56,349 nt of DNA from the NCBI RefSeq assembly GCF_002837135.1, contig NZ_NWBQ01000078.1:1-56349 (forward strand). Reading direction: 5' to 3'. Below the pieces are notes generated by a model, which saw only the letters and a program-made list of their open reading frames with translations, had not been told where the DNA came from and searched no databases. The position numbers and the translations under genes were made by a program. Source of the DNA: Macromonas bipunctata (GTDB lineage Bacteria; Pseudomonadota; Gammaproteobacteria; Burkholderiales; Burkholderiaceae_C). Below are positions 30,001 to 38,872 of this stretch, one piece after another (positions within the stretch are counted from its first letter, which is position 1; each line of letters begins with the position of its first letter).

Positions 30001-31086
30001 TCAGGGCAGCAGGCCCAGCGCGTGTATGTAACGCGGCTCACACATCAGATCGTCCCACGGCTGGGCGGGCATGGTGGGCAGCAAGGCCAGGCGGCGTTGT
30101 TCGCTGGCGGTGCTGGGCCGCCACTGGTGCTTGAGCAAGGCTTCGGTCATGCCGTCCAGCCACGCCTCCAGCGGGGCACCGTCGTCCACCAGCGACTGGT
30201 TGCACAGCAACACCATGTCGCAACCCGCTTGCAGCGCGGCCACAGCGGCCTCGGTCGGGCTGACGGTACGGCCCTCGATCTGGCGTGCCCCGGCCATACT
30301 CAGGTCGTCGCTGAACACCGCGCCTTGGAACCCCAGCTCGCGGCGCAGGATGTCTTGCAACCAGCGCGCTGAAAAGCCCGCTGGGCGGTTGTCCACCTGC
30401 GGGTAAATGACGTGTGCGGGCATCACACTGCTGAGGCTGGCGCTCAACCAGCCGTACGGGGCCGCGTCATCGGCCAATAGGGTGGCCAGCGGGCGTTCGT
30501 CCACCGGCACATCCACGTGCGAATCGGCCACCGCATAGCCGTGCCCCGGAAAGTGCTTGCCGCAGTTGGCCATGCCCGCCTGGCGCAAACCGTGCAGCAG
30601 GGCTTGCGCCAACAACGTGACCATGCGGGCATCGCGGGCAAAGGCACGGTCGCCGATCACACCGCTGCCGCCGTGGTCCAAATCCAGCACGGGGGCAAAG
30701 CTGAAGTCCACCCCGCAAGCACGCAACTCGGCCCCCAACACGTAACCGGTGGCGGTAGCGGCGTTGCAAGCACGCAACGCGGCTGCGCCAGTGTCGGCCC
30801 CTTCGCCCGTAAGCCACAGCTCGCCCAAGGCGCGCATGGGTGGCAGGTGGGTAAAGCCATCGGTTTTGAAGCGTTGTACGCGCCCGCCTTCGTGATCTAC
30901 GCAGATCAGCGCATCGGGCCGCACTTTTTTGATCTTGCGGCACAGTTTGGTCAGTTGCTGGCGGTCGCTCCAGTTGCGACCAAACAGAATCACGCCGCCC
31001 ACCAGCGGGTGGCGCAGGCGTTGTTTGTCGGTCTTGGTCAGGGTGGTACCGGCAATGTCGATGATGAGGGGAGCGTGTGGGGTCAT
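30001..31086 (-). CDS. nagZ: Beta-N-acetylhexosaminidase (cell-wall recycling)
   Basis: A 361-residue cytoplasmic glycoside hydrolase family 3 enzyme that removes N-acetylglucosamine from anhydro-muropeptides. Landmarks are GGVILFGRNW, VDHEGGRVQRF, GVDFSFAPVLDLD, the general-acid loop KHFPGHGYAVADSHVDVP and the nucleophile in VFSDDLSMAGA. The frame stays open upstream, but ATG 31086 matches the family start. A CACACT (31098-31093) six bases before the ATG could be a -10 box giving a leaderless mRNA. No Shine-Dalgarno sequence is seen. It is divergent from the ferric-reductase-like gene. Confidence 0.95.
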   Translation of the reverse strand: MTPHAPLIIDIAGTTLTKTDKQRLRHPLVGGVILFGRNWSDRQQLTKLCRKIKKVRPDALICVDHEGGRVQRFKTDGFTHLPPMRALGELWLTGEGADTGAAALRACNAATATGYVLGAELRACGVDFSFAPVLDLDHGGSGVIGDRAFARDARMVTLLAQALLHGLRQAGMANCGKHFPGHGYAVADSHVDVPVDERPLATLLADDAAPYGWLSASLSSVMPAHVIYPQVDNRPAGFSARWLQDILRRELGFQGAVFSDDLSMAGARQIEGRTVSPTEAAVAALQAGCDMVLLCNQSLVDDGAPLEAWLDGMTEALLKHQWRPSTASEQRRLALLPTMPAQPWDDLMCEPRYIHALGLLP

Positions 31087-31152
31087 GCGCAAAGTGTGCC
31101 ACACCGGGTAACGGCGTAGCCCGCACGGCGTTGCGGCTATTCTGGCGGGAGT

Positions 31153-31911
31153 ATGCTTGCGGCTATGAACACGCCCGCCTCCTTGCCCCCGACCCTTCCA
31201 GACACTTGGGCCACCCGCCTGAACCGCTGGCTGCTGCCCGCGTGGTGCAAGGGCGTGTTGTGGTTGCTGTGCGCGCTGCCAGCGTTGCACTGGGGCTGGC
31301 TGCACCGGCAAGGCGCGTTGGAGGTGGCCGCGCTGGTGCGCGACAGCGGCTTGTGGGCCACACACCTTTTGCTGGCCACCTTGAGCATCACACCGTTGCG
31401 GCACAGAGCGGGGTTGCACAGCCTGTTGCGCTGGCGGCGCAGTTTGGGGCTGGCGGCATTTGCGTACGCGCTGTTGCACCTGCTGGCGTATGCGGGGCTG
31501 GACCGGTTTTGGCTGTGGAGCGAAATCCGGCACGATTTTGCCACCAGCCCCATGCCTGCGCTGGGGTTGGCCGCTGGGGTGCTGATGCTGCCGCTGGCCT
31601 TGACGGCCTCCAACTGGGCCGTGCGGTGGCTGCAAGGCCCACTGTGGAACAAGCTGCACCAACTGGTTTATGCGGTGGCCTTGCTGGCCGTGCTGCATGA
31701 AGTCTGGGCAGGCTGGGCGGCCCAACGCTACGGTTGGATGCTGCTGCACGCCGCCTGGCTGGCCGCCGTGCTGGGCTGGCGTTTGCACGCCAAGGCTCAC
31801 ACCCCACCACCACCCGCCACCGGGCTGTGGCAAGGCCAAGGTGTGGCGGACAACTGGTGCAGCAACAGCGCCAGCGGCAAGTCACGCAACAGCGGCTGCG
31901 GTTGCCACTGA
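31153..31911 (+). CDS. msrQ: MsrQ/YedZ-like haem-binding membrane protein
   Basis: A 252-residue protein of the ferric-reductase-like transmembrane family, with about six helices. Features resembling MsrQ include LSITPLRHRAGLHSLLRWRR, FAYALLHLLAY with a haem histidine, and WNKLHQLVYAVALLAVLHEVW with two more. MsrQ normally feeds electrons to MsrP, a periplasmic methionine sulfoxide reductase, but no msrP lies beside it. The C-terminus adds a polar tail with three cysteines (ending GCGCH) not usual in the family. Start: a TATTCT lies 9 bases before ATG 31153, which would make a nearly leaderless mRNA; ATG 31165 is an alternative. Confidence 0.75.
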   Translation: MLAAMNTPASLPPTLPDTWATRLNRWLLPAWCKGVLWLLCALPALHWGWLHRQGALEVAALVRDSGLWATHLLLATLSITPLRHRAGLHSLLRWRRSLGLAAFAYALLHLLAYAGLDRFWLWSEIRHDFATSPMPALGLAAGVLMLPLALTASNWAVRWLQGPLWNKLHQLVYAVALLAVLHEVWAGWAAQRYGWMLLHAAWLAAVLGWRLHAKAHTPPPPATGLWQGQGVADNWCSNSASGKSRNSGCGCH

Positions 31912-31912
31912 T

Positions 31913-32359
31913 TCAGGCGGCGGGCAGGCTGTAGCCCTGCAAACGCTGGCGGAAGGTGTCGGGGATGGGCGTGGCACGCTTGGTGGCAGGGTCGATAAAC
32001 ACCATGCCCAGCTTGCCACGGGCCACCTCGCGTGCGGTAGTGGCCTCGCTCAGGCGGAACACCAGATCGAAGCCGTAACGGCTGGCATCGTCGGGCAACA
32101 ACTCGATGCGCAGGGTTTCGCCGTAGAAGGCTTCACTCACGTACTGCACCACCACATCGCCCACGGCAACGGTCATGCCGTCCAAATCGAGTTCATTGGC
32201 GTAGCCCAAGGCGCGAAAGAAACGCACCCGCCCCTCCGACACCAGACCCAACAAACGGGCGTTGTCCAAGTGGTGGCCGTGGTTGATGTGGCCGATGTAC
32301 ACCTGCACTTCGGTCGAAAACGTGAAGCGTTGCGGCAGTTGAAACTGGATGCGGGCCAT
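31913..32359 (-). CDS. Hotdog-fold acyl-CoA thioesterase
   Basis: A 148-residue protein of the 4-hydroxybenzoyl-CoA thioesterase superfamily. VQVYIGHINHGHHLDNARLLGLVSEGRVRFF takes the place of the usual catalytic Asp/His-containing helix opening. VVQYVSEAFYGETLRIE and ARGKLGMVFIDPATKRATPIP are typical beta strands. It should hydrolyse an acyl-CoA, but the substrate cannot be assigned. It ends one base past the convergent msrQ stop and begins 6 bases after the MYG1-family stop. Confidence 0.85.
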   Translation of the reverse strand: MARIQFQLPQRFTFSTEVQVYIGHINHGHHLDNARLLGLVSEGRVRFFRALGYANELDLDGMTVAVGDVVVQYVSEAFYGETLRIELLPDDASRYGFDLVFRLSEATTAREVARGKLGMVFIDPATKRATPIPDTFRQRLQGYSLPAA

Positions 32360-32365
32360 ACCGGG

Positions 32366-33346
32366 TCACTCCTGTGCGGGCAGCGCCAGCTCGGCCAGCC
32401 GCAATGCGCCCTCAAAACTGCGCGCCCCGGCAATAAAGCATTTGAGGTGGCAGAACACGCTGTCGGGCACGCTCGTCACGGCGGCCAGTTCCTGCTCGCG
32501 CAACCCGGCCCAGGCTTGCGGCAAATCCATGCGGGCCTGGAAGGAACCAGCCTCCACCGGCACGGTCTTGAGCTGGTACTGCTGACCGTCGGAATCGGGG
32601 TACAGCACCAGCAGCACCTCCGGCATTTCCTCCACCACCACGCGCGTCCAAGGCATGCCGCCTTGGCTCAGGTGCAGCACCCGCCCCCCCAGCAAGCGCG
32701 GGGCTTGACGCACAATCTCCACCGCACGCAGTTGCGCGATCTTCTTGACGATGGCTTGGTCCAAAAACGCACGCACGATGGCGATGGCGTGGCGAAAACG
32801 CTCTTCCTGCAACTGGGCCTTGGCCACCGTGTCCAGCCCTTGTTCCTCGATCCAGCTGGTGTTGAGCTGGGCCACCAGCGCCGACAGGCCAAAAATGCCC
32901 GCCGCCACTTCGTGCTGGCCGGTATCCACCATGTCGAGGTACTGCACCAGCGAGTGGTCGATGGCCTCCACCACCTCTTGCACCGCCGCAGCGTTCAATT
33001 CGAACCCACGCGCTTGCGCCACCGCTTGCACATAAGCGGCACCGTGGGCCGTCCAGACCAGGCCCGCGCTGGCGTAACCCACCGCTGGCTGTTCCACACC
33101 ATTGACGGTACGTGCTGGGCGCTCACCGTCAAAACCGCGCTGGTGGTGGTCAAAACGGCCACGCGCCACGTCCCATTCCCCGCCCACGTCCACGGCAAAG
33201 TCGGCTTGGGCAATGGTGGGTTCGTGGCGGGTGCGGGTCAGCGTGTGTTCGGGGAACACACCCATCAGCACACCCACGCCAAACACGTCGTCGGCGTGGA
33301 AACTGCCGCTGTGGGTCGCAATGGTGGTCGGTTGGATCATGGCCAT
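32366..33346 (-). CDS. MYG1 family (DHH-like) metal-dependent hydrolase
   Basis: A 326-residue member of the MYG1/UPF0160 family. Metal-binding motifs are in order: THSGSFHADDVFG at the N-terminus, ADFAVDVGGEWD, FDHHQRGFDG (the DHH-like core) and EAIDHSLVQY. SVFCHLKCFIAGARSFEGAL closes the protein. The eukaryotic relative MYG1 is described as a 3'-5' RNA exonuclease; bacterial members are little studied, so a nuclease or phosphoesterase role is inference. Two in-frame ATGs (33346, 33340) compete and neither has a clear Shine-Dalgarno. It is probably transcribed with the downstream thioesterase. Confidence 0.87.
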   Translation of the reverse strand: MAMIQPTTIATHSGSFHADDVFGVGVLMGVFPEHTLTRTRHEPTIAQADFAVDVGGEWDVARGRFDHHQRGFDGERPARTVNGVEQPAVGYASAGLVWTAHGAAYVQAVAQARGFELNAAAVQEVVEAIDHSLVQYLDMVDTGQHEVAAGIFGLSALVAQLNTSWIEEQGLDTVAKAQLQEERFRHAIAIVRAFLDQAIVKKIAQLRAVEIVRQAPRLLGGRVLHLSQGGMPWTRVVVEEMPEVLLVLYPDSDGQQYQLKTVPVEAGSFQARMDLPQAWAGLREQELAAVTSVPDSVFCHLKCFIAGARSFEGALRLAELALPAQE

Positions 33347-33360
33347 ACAGAAAAAAGGAT

Positions 33361-33385
33361 AAAAAAAGTGACAGCCACACGGCTG
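33361..33385 (-). terminator. Weak terminator after the methyltransferase gene
   Basis: On the minus strand, CAGCC-GTGT-GGCTG (33385-33372) is followed four bases later by seven T residues (33367-33361). The stem is only 5 bp, so efficiency is uncertain. It sits between the methyltransferase stop and the MYG1-family start. Confidence 0.5.
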
Positions 33386-33402
33386 GCAGCGTGGAACACG
33401 TT

Positions 33403-34362
33403 TCAGGAACGGGCGGGCAAAGGTGGCGCGCGGTACACCAGCACTTTGAGCGCGCGCTCGGGCGACACATCCGCAAACACCGGCGGATTGGGCAGACGCT
33501 CGATGAACGTCAACTCAGGGGCCAGTGTCTGCATCTGGTCTTGTAGAAAGGCGGTATCCAACTCGGGCGCATTGAGGCACAGCAAGGCGTGAGCATCTGG
33601 TGCCAGCAAATCGGGCAGACGGTGCATCAGGCGTGCGTAGTCCTTGGTCGCCACAAAGCTGCCTTTTTGGTAACTGGGCGGATCCACGATGATGAGGTCG
33701 TACGGCCCGATGCGGCTGATTTTGCCCCAAGTGCTGAAGATGTCGTGCGCCATAAAGCTGGCCCCCTGCGCCAAGCCATTGAGGGCGTGGTTCTGCTGAC
33801 CGGTGGCCAAGGCGGGCTGGCTCATGTCCACGTTGAGCACCTGCCGCGCCCCGGCGTGCAGCGCCACCACCGAAAACGCGCAGGTGTAGGCAAACAGGTT
33901 GAGCACTTTGCCCACGCGCTGGCTGGCCACGTGCTCATGCACCCATTGCCGCCCACGCGCCATGTCCAGGAAAAAACCGTGGTTCTGGCCCTTGAGCACA
34001 TGCACCCGAAAGCGCAGCCCCGCTTCGGTGACGACGTGCGGGTCGGGCACGCTGCCCGCCATCAACCGGGTCTCGGGCGTGCCGGGGTGGCGGCACTGGA
34101 ACACCCAATTCAACGCTGCGCCCGGGGCCAGCGTTTGCCAGCGTTGTGCCAACGCGGCCTGTACGGTGGCCAACTCTTCCTCGGTGGCAGGGCCAAAGCT
34201 GGTCAGCACCCACACCGGGGCAAAAAAATCCAGCGTCCAGCGTTCGCAACCTGGGTACACACCGCCCCGCCCATGAAAGATGCGTTGCGCATCGGCCTGC
34301 GCGGGATCGAACGACGCACCGGCAATGGCATCCAAAAGAGCTTGCATAGGTTGGTTAAACAT
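33403..34362 (-). CDS. Class I SAM-dependent methyltransferase (RlmI/RlmK-like)
   Basis: A 319-residue methyltransferase. The SAM site is KVLNLFAYTCAFSVVALHAGA, followed by VLNVDMSQPALATGQQN (acidic loop) and the catalytic DLIIVDPPSYQKGSF, a DPP(S/F) motif typical of RlmI-type and related RNA cytosine/guanine methyltransferases. HVLKGQNHGFFLDMARGRQW upstream of the SAM site is also family-typical. No PUA domain is present at the N-terminus, unlike RlmI, so the target RNA is not certain. Confidence 0.85.
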   Translation of the reverse strand: MFNQPMQALLDAIAGASFDPAQADAQRIFHGRGGVYPGCERWTLDFFAPVWVLTSFGPATEEELATVQAALAQRWQTLAPGAALNWVFQCRHPGTPETRLMAGSVPDPHVVTEAGLRFRVHVLKGQNHGFFLDMARGRQWVHEHVASQRVGKVLNLFAYTCAFSVVALHAGARQVLNVDMSQPALATGQQNHALNGLAQGASFMAHDIFSTWGKISRIGPYDLIIVDPPSYQKGSFVATKDYARLMHRLPDLLAPDAHALLCLNAPELDTAFLQDQMQTLAPELTFIERLPNPPVFADVSPERALKVLVYRAPPLPARS

Positions 34363-34407
34363 CCTAAAAAACGGAAAAAAGAACAGCAGTGACCGATCCG
34401 CACCGGC

Positions 34408-35601
34408 TCAAGCACGGCGCACCCGCCACCCCACCACGGCCACCGCAGCGGCCAACGCCTGCACAGCCATCATCGCACACACGGCACCCGGCCAATGCCA
34501 GCTCTCGTACGCCAACCCCGCCGCCAACGCACCCACAGCACCGCCAGCGTAATAGCACATGTTGTACAGCCCGGTGGCCAATGAACGGCCCTCGTTCACA
34601 TGCTGTGCCACAAAACCGATGGCACACGTCTGGCACACGAACACACCGCAAGAACACAGCGCCAACCCCAGCATCACCACCCACACAGCGGGGGCGAGCG
34701 TCAACCACAAACCGCCGGAGGACAGCGCCAGCGCACACAGCAACAAACGCAGCAAACCGACACGCTGGATCCAGCGCCCAGCCAGTGGCGTGACCACCAC
34801 CCCCAACAAATACACACTGAACACATTGGCCAGATCCGCTGCCGACAGCGCAAACGGTGGTTCCGCCAAGTACAGGTTGACGTACGTGAACGTGCCCACC
34901 AGCGAGAACAGCACACAAAACCCCACCGCCCAAGCCGCCCACAGTGTGCGGTTGCGCACGTGCCCACGCAGCACCGCCCACGCAGCCGCACGGTTGCGGC
35001 TGGCCACAAAATGGCGCGAAGGTGGCAAGCGCCACGCCACCCACAACGCCCCAGCCAGTGTCAGGCCCGCCAACAACCAAAAAGCACCGGGCCAGCCCCA
35101 CCATTCGGCGGCATGTCCGGCCAAAAAACGCCCCGAAAATCCGCCCATGACGCTGCCCGCCACGTAGGTACTGATCATGCGCGCCACCCCGCCGGACGGC
35201 TGGAACTCCTCGGCCACATACGCCATCAGCACCACGACAATGCCGGGCACCGCCAGCCCTTGCAAAAAACGCAGCGCCACCACGGCATTCAGGCTGTGCG
35301 CCAGCGGAATCAGCGCCGTGGGCACCACCATCGCCAGCATGGAACCGACCATGAGGCCCTTGCGCCCCCAAGCGTCCGACACCATGCCCATCACCGGCGA
35401 CAACAGCGCCACCGCCAAAATGGTGGCCCCCACCGTCAAGCCCGCTTGCACGGGCGTGGCGGCAAAGTCGGCCACCAGCAACGGCAACACCGATTGCATC
35501 GCATACACGTTCATGAACGCCACAAACCCCATCAGCCACACCGTGGGGCGTGAGGCCAGTGCGCGGCCTGGCGTGGGTGTGGTGGGTGTGATAACAGTCA
35601 T
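34408..35601 (-). CDS. MFS transporter (YnfM/AraJ-like drug or metabolite exporter)
   Basis: A 397-residue permease with 12 predicted helices. The loop 2-3 motif is MGMVSDAWGRKGLMVGS, and LRFLQGLAVPGIVVVLMAY is the fourth helix. The N-terminal FMNVYAMQSVLPLLVADF resembles the YnfM group. The substrate is unknown. I use ATG 35601; ATG 35631 overlaps a TACGAT (35635-35630) that could be the -10 box, making the shorter form more likely. It is divergent from the DsbA-family gene. Confidence 0.88.
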   Translation of the reverse strand: MTVITPTTPTPGRALASRPTVWLMGFVAFMNVYAMQSVLPLLVADFAATPVQAGLTVGATILAVALLSPVMGMVSDAWGRKGLMVGSMLAMVVPTALIPLAHSLNAVVALRFLQGLAVPGIVVVLMAYVAEEFQPSGGVARMISTYVAGSVMGGFSGRFLAGHAAEWWGWPGAFWLLAGLTLAGALWVAWRLPPSRHFVASRNRAAAWAVLRGHVRNRTLWAAWAVGFCVLFSLVGTFTYVNLYLAEPPFALSAADLANVFSVYLLGVVVTPLAGRWIQRVGLLRLLLCALALSSGGLWLTLAPAVWVVMLGLALCSCGVFVCQTCAIGFVAQHVNEGRSLATGLYNMCYYAGGAVGALAAGLAYESWHWPGAVCAMMAVQALAAAVAVVGWRVRRA

Positions 35602-35674
35602 GCACAACAGGGCTAAAAAAACAGCGCGCATCGTACCCGAGAAGCTACCCCAACACCCACCCCACCCCTGGCGG

Positions 35675-35680
35675 GATAAT
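35675..35680 (+). promoter_or_regulatory. Possible -10 box of the DsbA-family gene
   Basis: GATAAT ends 7 bases before the ATG at 35688, so transcription would start at or next to the start codon. No good -35 element is visible, and there is no Shine-Dalgarno sequence. Confidence 0.35.
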
Positions 35681-35687
35681 CCACCCC

Positions 35688-36365
35688 ATGCAACCCGTCT
35701 TGACCCTCGATTTTGTTTCCGACATCTCCTGCCCGTGGTGCGCCATCGGGCTGTCCACGCTGCTGACGGCGCTGGAGCGTCTGCCGCCCCAGCTGGCGGT
35801 GGCGCTGCAATGCCAACCGTTCGAGCTGGTGCCCGATGCCCCGCCCGGCGGGCAAGACCTGGGCGAACTGCTGGCCCAACGGTACGGTTCCACCCCAGAA
35901 CAACAAGCCAAGGCCTACGCCATGCTGCGCCAACGCGGGGCCGAAGTGGGTTTTGAGTTCCACCCCGACCCACGCCCCAAGGTGTACAACACGCTCAACG
36001 CCCACCGCTTGTTGCACTGGGCCGGACTGGAACACCCAGAACGCCAGTTGGCCCTCAAGCTGGCACTGCTGCAAGCCTGCCACCGCGACCAATTGCCACT
36101 GGATGCCGACGACGTGCTGCTGGCCGCCGTGGACAGCGCCGGATTGGACCGCGAACGTGCCATCGACATTCTGGCATCCGACACCTTTGCCCACGAAGTG
36201 CGGCAAGAGGAAGCCCTCTACCAGCAAGCGGGCGTGCGCTCCGTGCCCACGCTGGTGGTGAACCAGCGTTTCGTCATCGCTGGCAGCCAGCCGCCGGAAG
36301 TGCTGGAGCAAGCCCTGCGCCAGATCGCCAACGAAGCCACACCCCCAGCCAACACGGTGCATTGA
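35688..36365 (+). CDS. DsbA family oxidoreductase (FrnE-like)
   Basis: A 225-residue thioredoxin-fold protein with a CPWC active site in VSDISCPWCAIG at about residues 13-18, followed by the helical insert of the DsbA/2-hydroxychromene-2-carboxylate isomerase group. The cis-proline motif is GVRSVPTLVVNQRFVIAGSQ. There is no signal peptide, so it acts in the cytoplasm. FrnE-like proteins are disulfide isomerases linked to oxidative stress; the specific substrate is unknown. The DMT transporter gene follows after 6 bases. Confidence 0.92.
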   Translation: MQPVLTLDFVSDISCPWCAIGLSTLLTALERLPPQLAVALQCQPFELVPDAPPGGQDLGELLAQRYGSTPEQQAKAYAMLRQRGAEVGFEFHPDPRPKVYNTLNAHRLLHWAGLEHPERQLALKLALLQACHRDQLPLDADDVLLAAVDSAGLDRERAIDILASDTFAHEVRQEEALYQQAGVRSVPTLVVNQRFVIAGSQPPEVLEQALRQIANEATPPANTVH

Positions 36366-36371
36366 GGACGG

Positions 36372-37307
36372 GTGGTGAACAGCAACTGGGCGCAGTACGC
36401 TTGGGTACCGATCACCCTGTTTGCGGCACTGGCCCAAACCGGGCGCAACGCAGCACAACGTTCGCTGGTGGCACAGGCAGGTACGATGGGGGCCACACTG
36501 GCGCGGTTTTTGTACGGTCTGCCCTTGGCTGGGCTGTGGGTGTTGGCCTTGTACCTGGTGCCCAGCACAGGAGCTGTGGGCTGGCCCGCGTTCGGTGGTC
36601 GCTACGTTGGCTGGTTGCTGCTGGGCGCAGCGGGCCAATTGTTTGCCACCGCCTGCCTGCTGGCGGCCATGAAGCAACGCAACTTTGTAATTGGGGTGGC
36701 GTTTTCCAAAACGGACGCATTGCAAGTGGCGCTGTTTTCCACCGTGCTGCTGCACGAGTGGCCCAGCGTGCCCGTGTTGCTGGCCATGTTGGTGGCCACA
36801 GCGGGCGTGCTGCTGTTGTCGCCACGCGGCAAGGGGGGCACCATGGCCACCGATAGCCCCACACCGTGGGCAGGCTGGGCCGTGGTGTACGGTTTGGCCT
36901 CTGGGGCGGGTTTTGCATTGTGTGCGGTGGGTTTTCGAGGTGCAGCACTGGCGTTACCCGATGTGTCACCGTGGGTGTGCGCGGCGTGGAGTGTGCTGCT
37001 GGCACAGGCCATACAGTCGGTGGCGCTGGGTGCGTGGCTGCTGTGGCGCGATGCGGCAGCGCTGCGCTCGCTGGTCACGCAATGGCGCGTGTCGATGACC
37101 GCCGGCGGTGCCGGCGCGCTGGCCTCCATCGCGTGGTTTACTGCTTTCGCCATGACCTCCGCCGTGCATGTGCGCACACTGGGCATGGTGGAGGTGGTGT
37201 TCAGCTACGCGGTATCGCACTTTGTGCTGCACGAACACACCAGTTGGCCACAACGTGTGGGCCTGACGCTGATTCTGGCGGGGGTACTGGGGCTGGTGCT
37301 GGCCTGA
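36372..37307 (+). CDS. DMT superfamily (EamA) transporter
   Basis: A 311-residue membrane protein with ten predicted helices in two EamA repeats separated by a polar loop (SPRGKGGTMATDSPTP). KTDALQVALFSTVLLHEWPS and MVEVVFSYAVSHFVLHEHTSW mark the ends of the two repeats, including the usual glutamate before the closing helix. The start is one of two tandem GTG codons (36372 or 36375), with GAGG just upstream. The substrate is unknown. The stop lies one base from the convergent thioredoxin stop. Confidence 0.9.
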   Translation: MVNSNWAQYAWVPITLFAALAQTGRNAAQRSLVAQAGTMGATLARFLYGLPLAGLWVLALYLVPSTGAVGWPAFGGRYVGWLLLGAAGQLFATACLLAAMKQRNFVIGVAFSKTDALQVALFSTVLLHEWPSVPVLLAMLVATAGVLLLSPRGKGGTMATDSPTPWAGWAVVYGLASGAGFALCAVGFRGAALALPDVSPWVCAAWSVLLAQAIQSVALGAWLLWRDAAALRSLVTQWRVSMTAGGAGALASIAWFTAFAMTSAVHVRTLGMVEVVFSYAVSHFVLHEHTSWPQRVGLTLILAGVLGLVLA

Positions 37308-37308
37308 A

Positions 37309-37632
37309 TCACTGCGCCAGCAAACGCAACACCTCATCGGTGGTGGTGGGGCGCACCACGCGCGCCACTTCTTGCCCGTCGCGCAACCACACCAGCGTCG
37401 GCCACAACTTGACCTTGAAGCTGCGCCCCAACGGGCGGCCCGGGCCGTCTTCTACCCGCACGCAATGCACGCCGGGGTGTTGCACCAACGCCTGCGTCAG
37501 TGGGGCGGCGGCGGCCTGGCAGTGGCCGCACCAGTCGGTGCCAAACACCAGCAGCGCGGTGCCGGGCCGTTGCTCCACTTCGGCGCGGGTCAGATCGGTG
37601 TGGCCGAAGGCGGTGTCTTGGATGTGTTGCAT
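37309..37632 (-). CDS. Thioredoxin-family protein
   Basis: A 107-residue single-domain thioredoxin fold with a WCGHC active site ([13 protein letters not shown]) and the cis-proline in [19 protein letters not shown] is more oxidising than the CGPC of classical thioredoxin, so disulfide exchange or isomerase chemistry is possible. There is no signal peptide. Its first 43 bases overlap the end of acpS, and its Shine-Dalgarno (AGGAG, 8 bases before the ATG) is encoded by acpS codons, implying coupled translation. Confidence 0.92.
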   Translation of the reverse strand: MQHIQDTAFGHTDLTRAEVEQRPGTALLVFGTDWCGHCQAAAAPLTQALVQHPGVHCVRVEDGPGRPLGRSFKVKLWPTLVWLRDGQEVARVVRPTTTDEVLRLLAQ

Positions 37633-38033
37633 GGTTCAAACTCCTTTCGCTCCACCACCACAAAGCCGGTGGCAAAGTCGGTTTCATCGCTGACGCTGAC
37701 GTGGGCGCTCAAACCGCGCTCGACAAACCACGCCTGCAAGGTACCGTGCAGCAGCACAGCGGGCTGGCCGTTGTCGCGGTTCAGAATTTCACAATTGTGC
37801 AGGGTCATGGGTGGCCGCACGCCCAAACCGATGGCCTTGCCCAAGGCCTCTTTGGCCGCAAAACGGGTGGCCAGATAGCGCACCGCCCGCTCTGGCGACT
37901 GCTGATGGCGCTGGTGCCAGATGGCCAGTTCGGTGGGCCCCAGCACTTTGGCGGCAAAACGCTCACCGTGGCGCTCCAGCGCGGCCCGGATGCGGCGCAC
38001 ATCGCAAATGTCGGTGCCGATGCCGTAGATCAT
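37590..38033 (-). CDS. acpS: Holo-[acyl-carrier-protein] synthase
   Basis: A 147-residue phosphopantetheinyl transferase that activates Acp[19 protein letters not shown] holds the metal-binding Asp, and [19 protein letters not shown] the Glu and Lys of the second motif. [19 protein letters not shown] ends the normal fold. The last 18 or so residues (KEFEPCNTS and on) go beyond the usual length and arise where the gene reads into the thioredoxin gene. It overlaps the pdxJ stop (ATGA). Confidence 0.95.
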   Translation of the reverse strand: MIYGIGTDICDVRRIRAALERHGERFAAKVLGPTELAIWHQRHQQSPERAVRYLATRFAAKEALGKAIGLGVRPPMTLHNCEILNRDNGQPAVLLHGTLQAWFVERGLSAHVSVSDETDFATGFVVVERKEFEPCNTSKTPPSATPI

Positions 38034-38812
38034 GGCTGCTGCGCGGCTTCAATGCACGCCAAGTAGGCCTGCACGGTGGCGGTGTAGCCCAGTTCCAGCG
38101 CATCGGCAATCAGCGCATGGCCAATCGACACTTCCTGCAACCCCGGTACACCGCGCACAAAGGCGGTCAGGTTGTCGCGGTTCAAATCGTGGCCCGCGTT
38201 GATGCCCAACCCGGCCTCCAGCGCCGCCTGCGCCGTGGCGCGGTAACGCTCCAGTTGCTGCGCCTGCGTGGCGTGGCCCCACGCGGCGGCGTAGGGTTCG
38301 GTGTAGAGTTCGACGCGGTCGGCCCCCACGGCGCGGGCCAACGCCATCGCTTCGGGTTGCGGGTCCATGAACAGGCTCACGCGCACGCCCAGCGCCCGAC
38401 ATTCGGCAATCAGCGGGCGCAGGCGTTCGCCGTCCTGGGCCAGGTTCCAGCCGTGGTCGCTGGTGAACTGGCCTTCGCCGTCGGGCACAAAGGTGGCCTG
38501 GTGGGGCCGCACTTGGCGGACGATGTCCATCAGGTTCTGGAACGGGTTGCCCTCGATGTTGAACTCGCGCTCGGGCCAATCTTGCATCAAGGCGGCCAAG
38601 TCGAATACGTCCTGCTCGCGGATGTGGCGGCCATCGGGGCGCGGGTGGATGGTGATGCCCTGTGCGCCGGCCTGCAGGCATTGCTGCGCCGCGCGCGTGA
38701 CGCTGGGAATGCCCAGGTGGCGCGTGTTGCGCACCAGCGCCACCTTGTTGACGTTGACCGACAAGGCGGTGGCGGGCGTGGCGGCAGGCACAGATGCGTG
38801 GGCGTTGGTCAT
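38030..38812 (-). CDS. pdxJ: Pyridoxine 5'-phosphate synthase
   Basis: A 260-residue TIM-barrel enzyme that closes the pyridoxine ring from 1-deoxyxylulose 5-phosphate and an amino-acetone phosphate. [61 protein letters not shown] and [13 protein letters not shown] are the signature segments. The frame is open further upstream, but ATG 38812 fits the family. Together with pdxH at the right end, the window holds two B6 genes. Confidence 0.96.
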   Translation of the reverse strand: MTNAHASVPAATPATALSVNVNKVALVRNTRHLGIPSVTRAAQQCLQAGAQGITIHPRPDGRHIREQDVFDLAALMQDWPEREFNIEGNPFQNLMDIVRQVRPHQATFVPDGEGQFTSDHGWNLAQDGERLRPLIAECRALGVRVSLFMDPQPEAMALARAVGADRVELYTEPYAAAWGHATQAQQLERYRATAQAALEAGLGINAGHDLNRDNLTAFVRGVPGLQEVSIGHALIADALELGYTATVQAYLACIEAAQQP

Positions 38813-38872
38813 GGTGCGGAATGTCTTTCCAAAAAGTGCCCGCCCCTTGCACATTGCACTGGGGCCAAGCGT

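Noticed and set aside
31087-31839. An N-terminal extension of nagZ to 31839
   Set aside because: It is the antisense of the msrQ-like gene; family similarity starts at ATG 31086.
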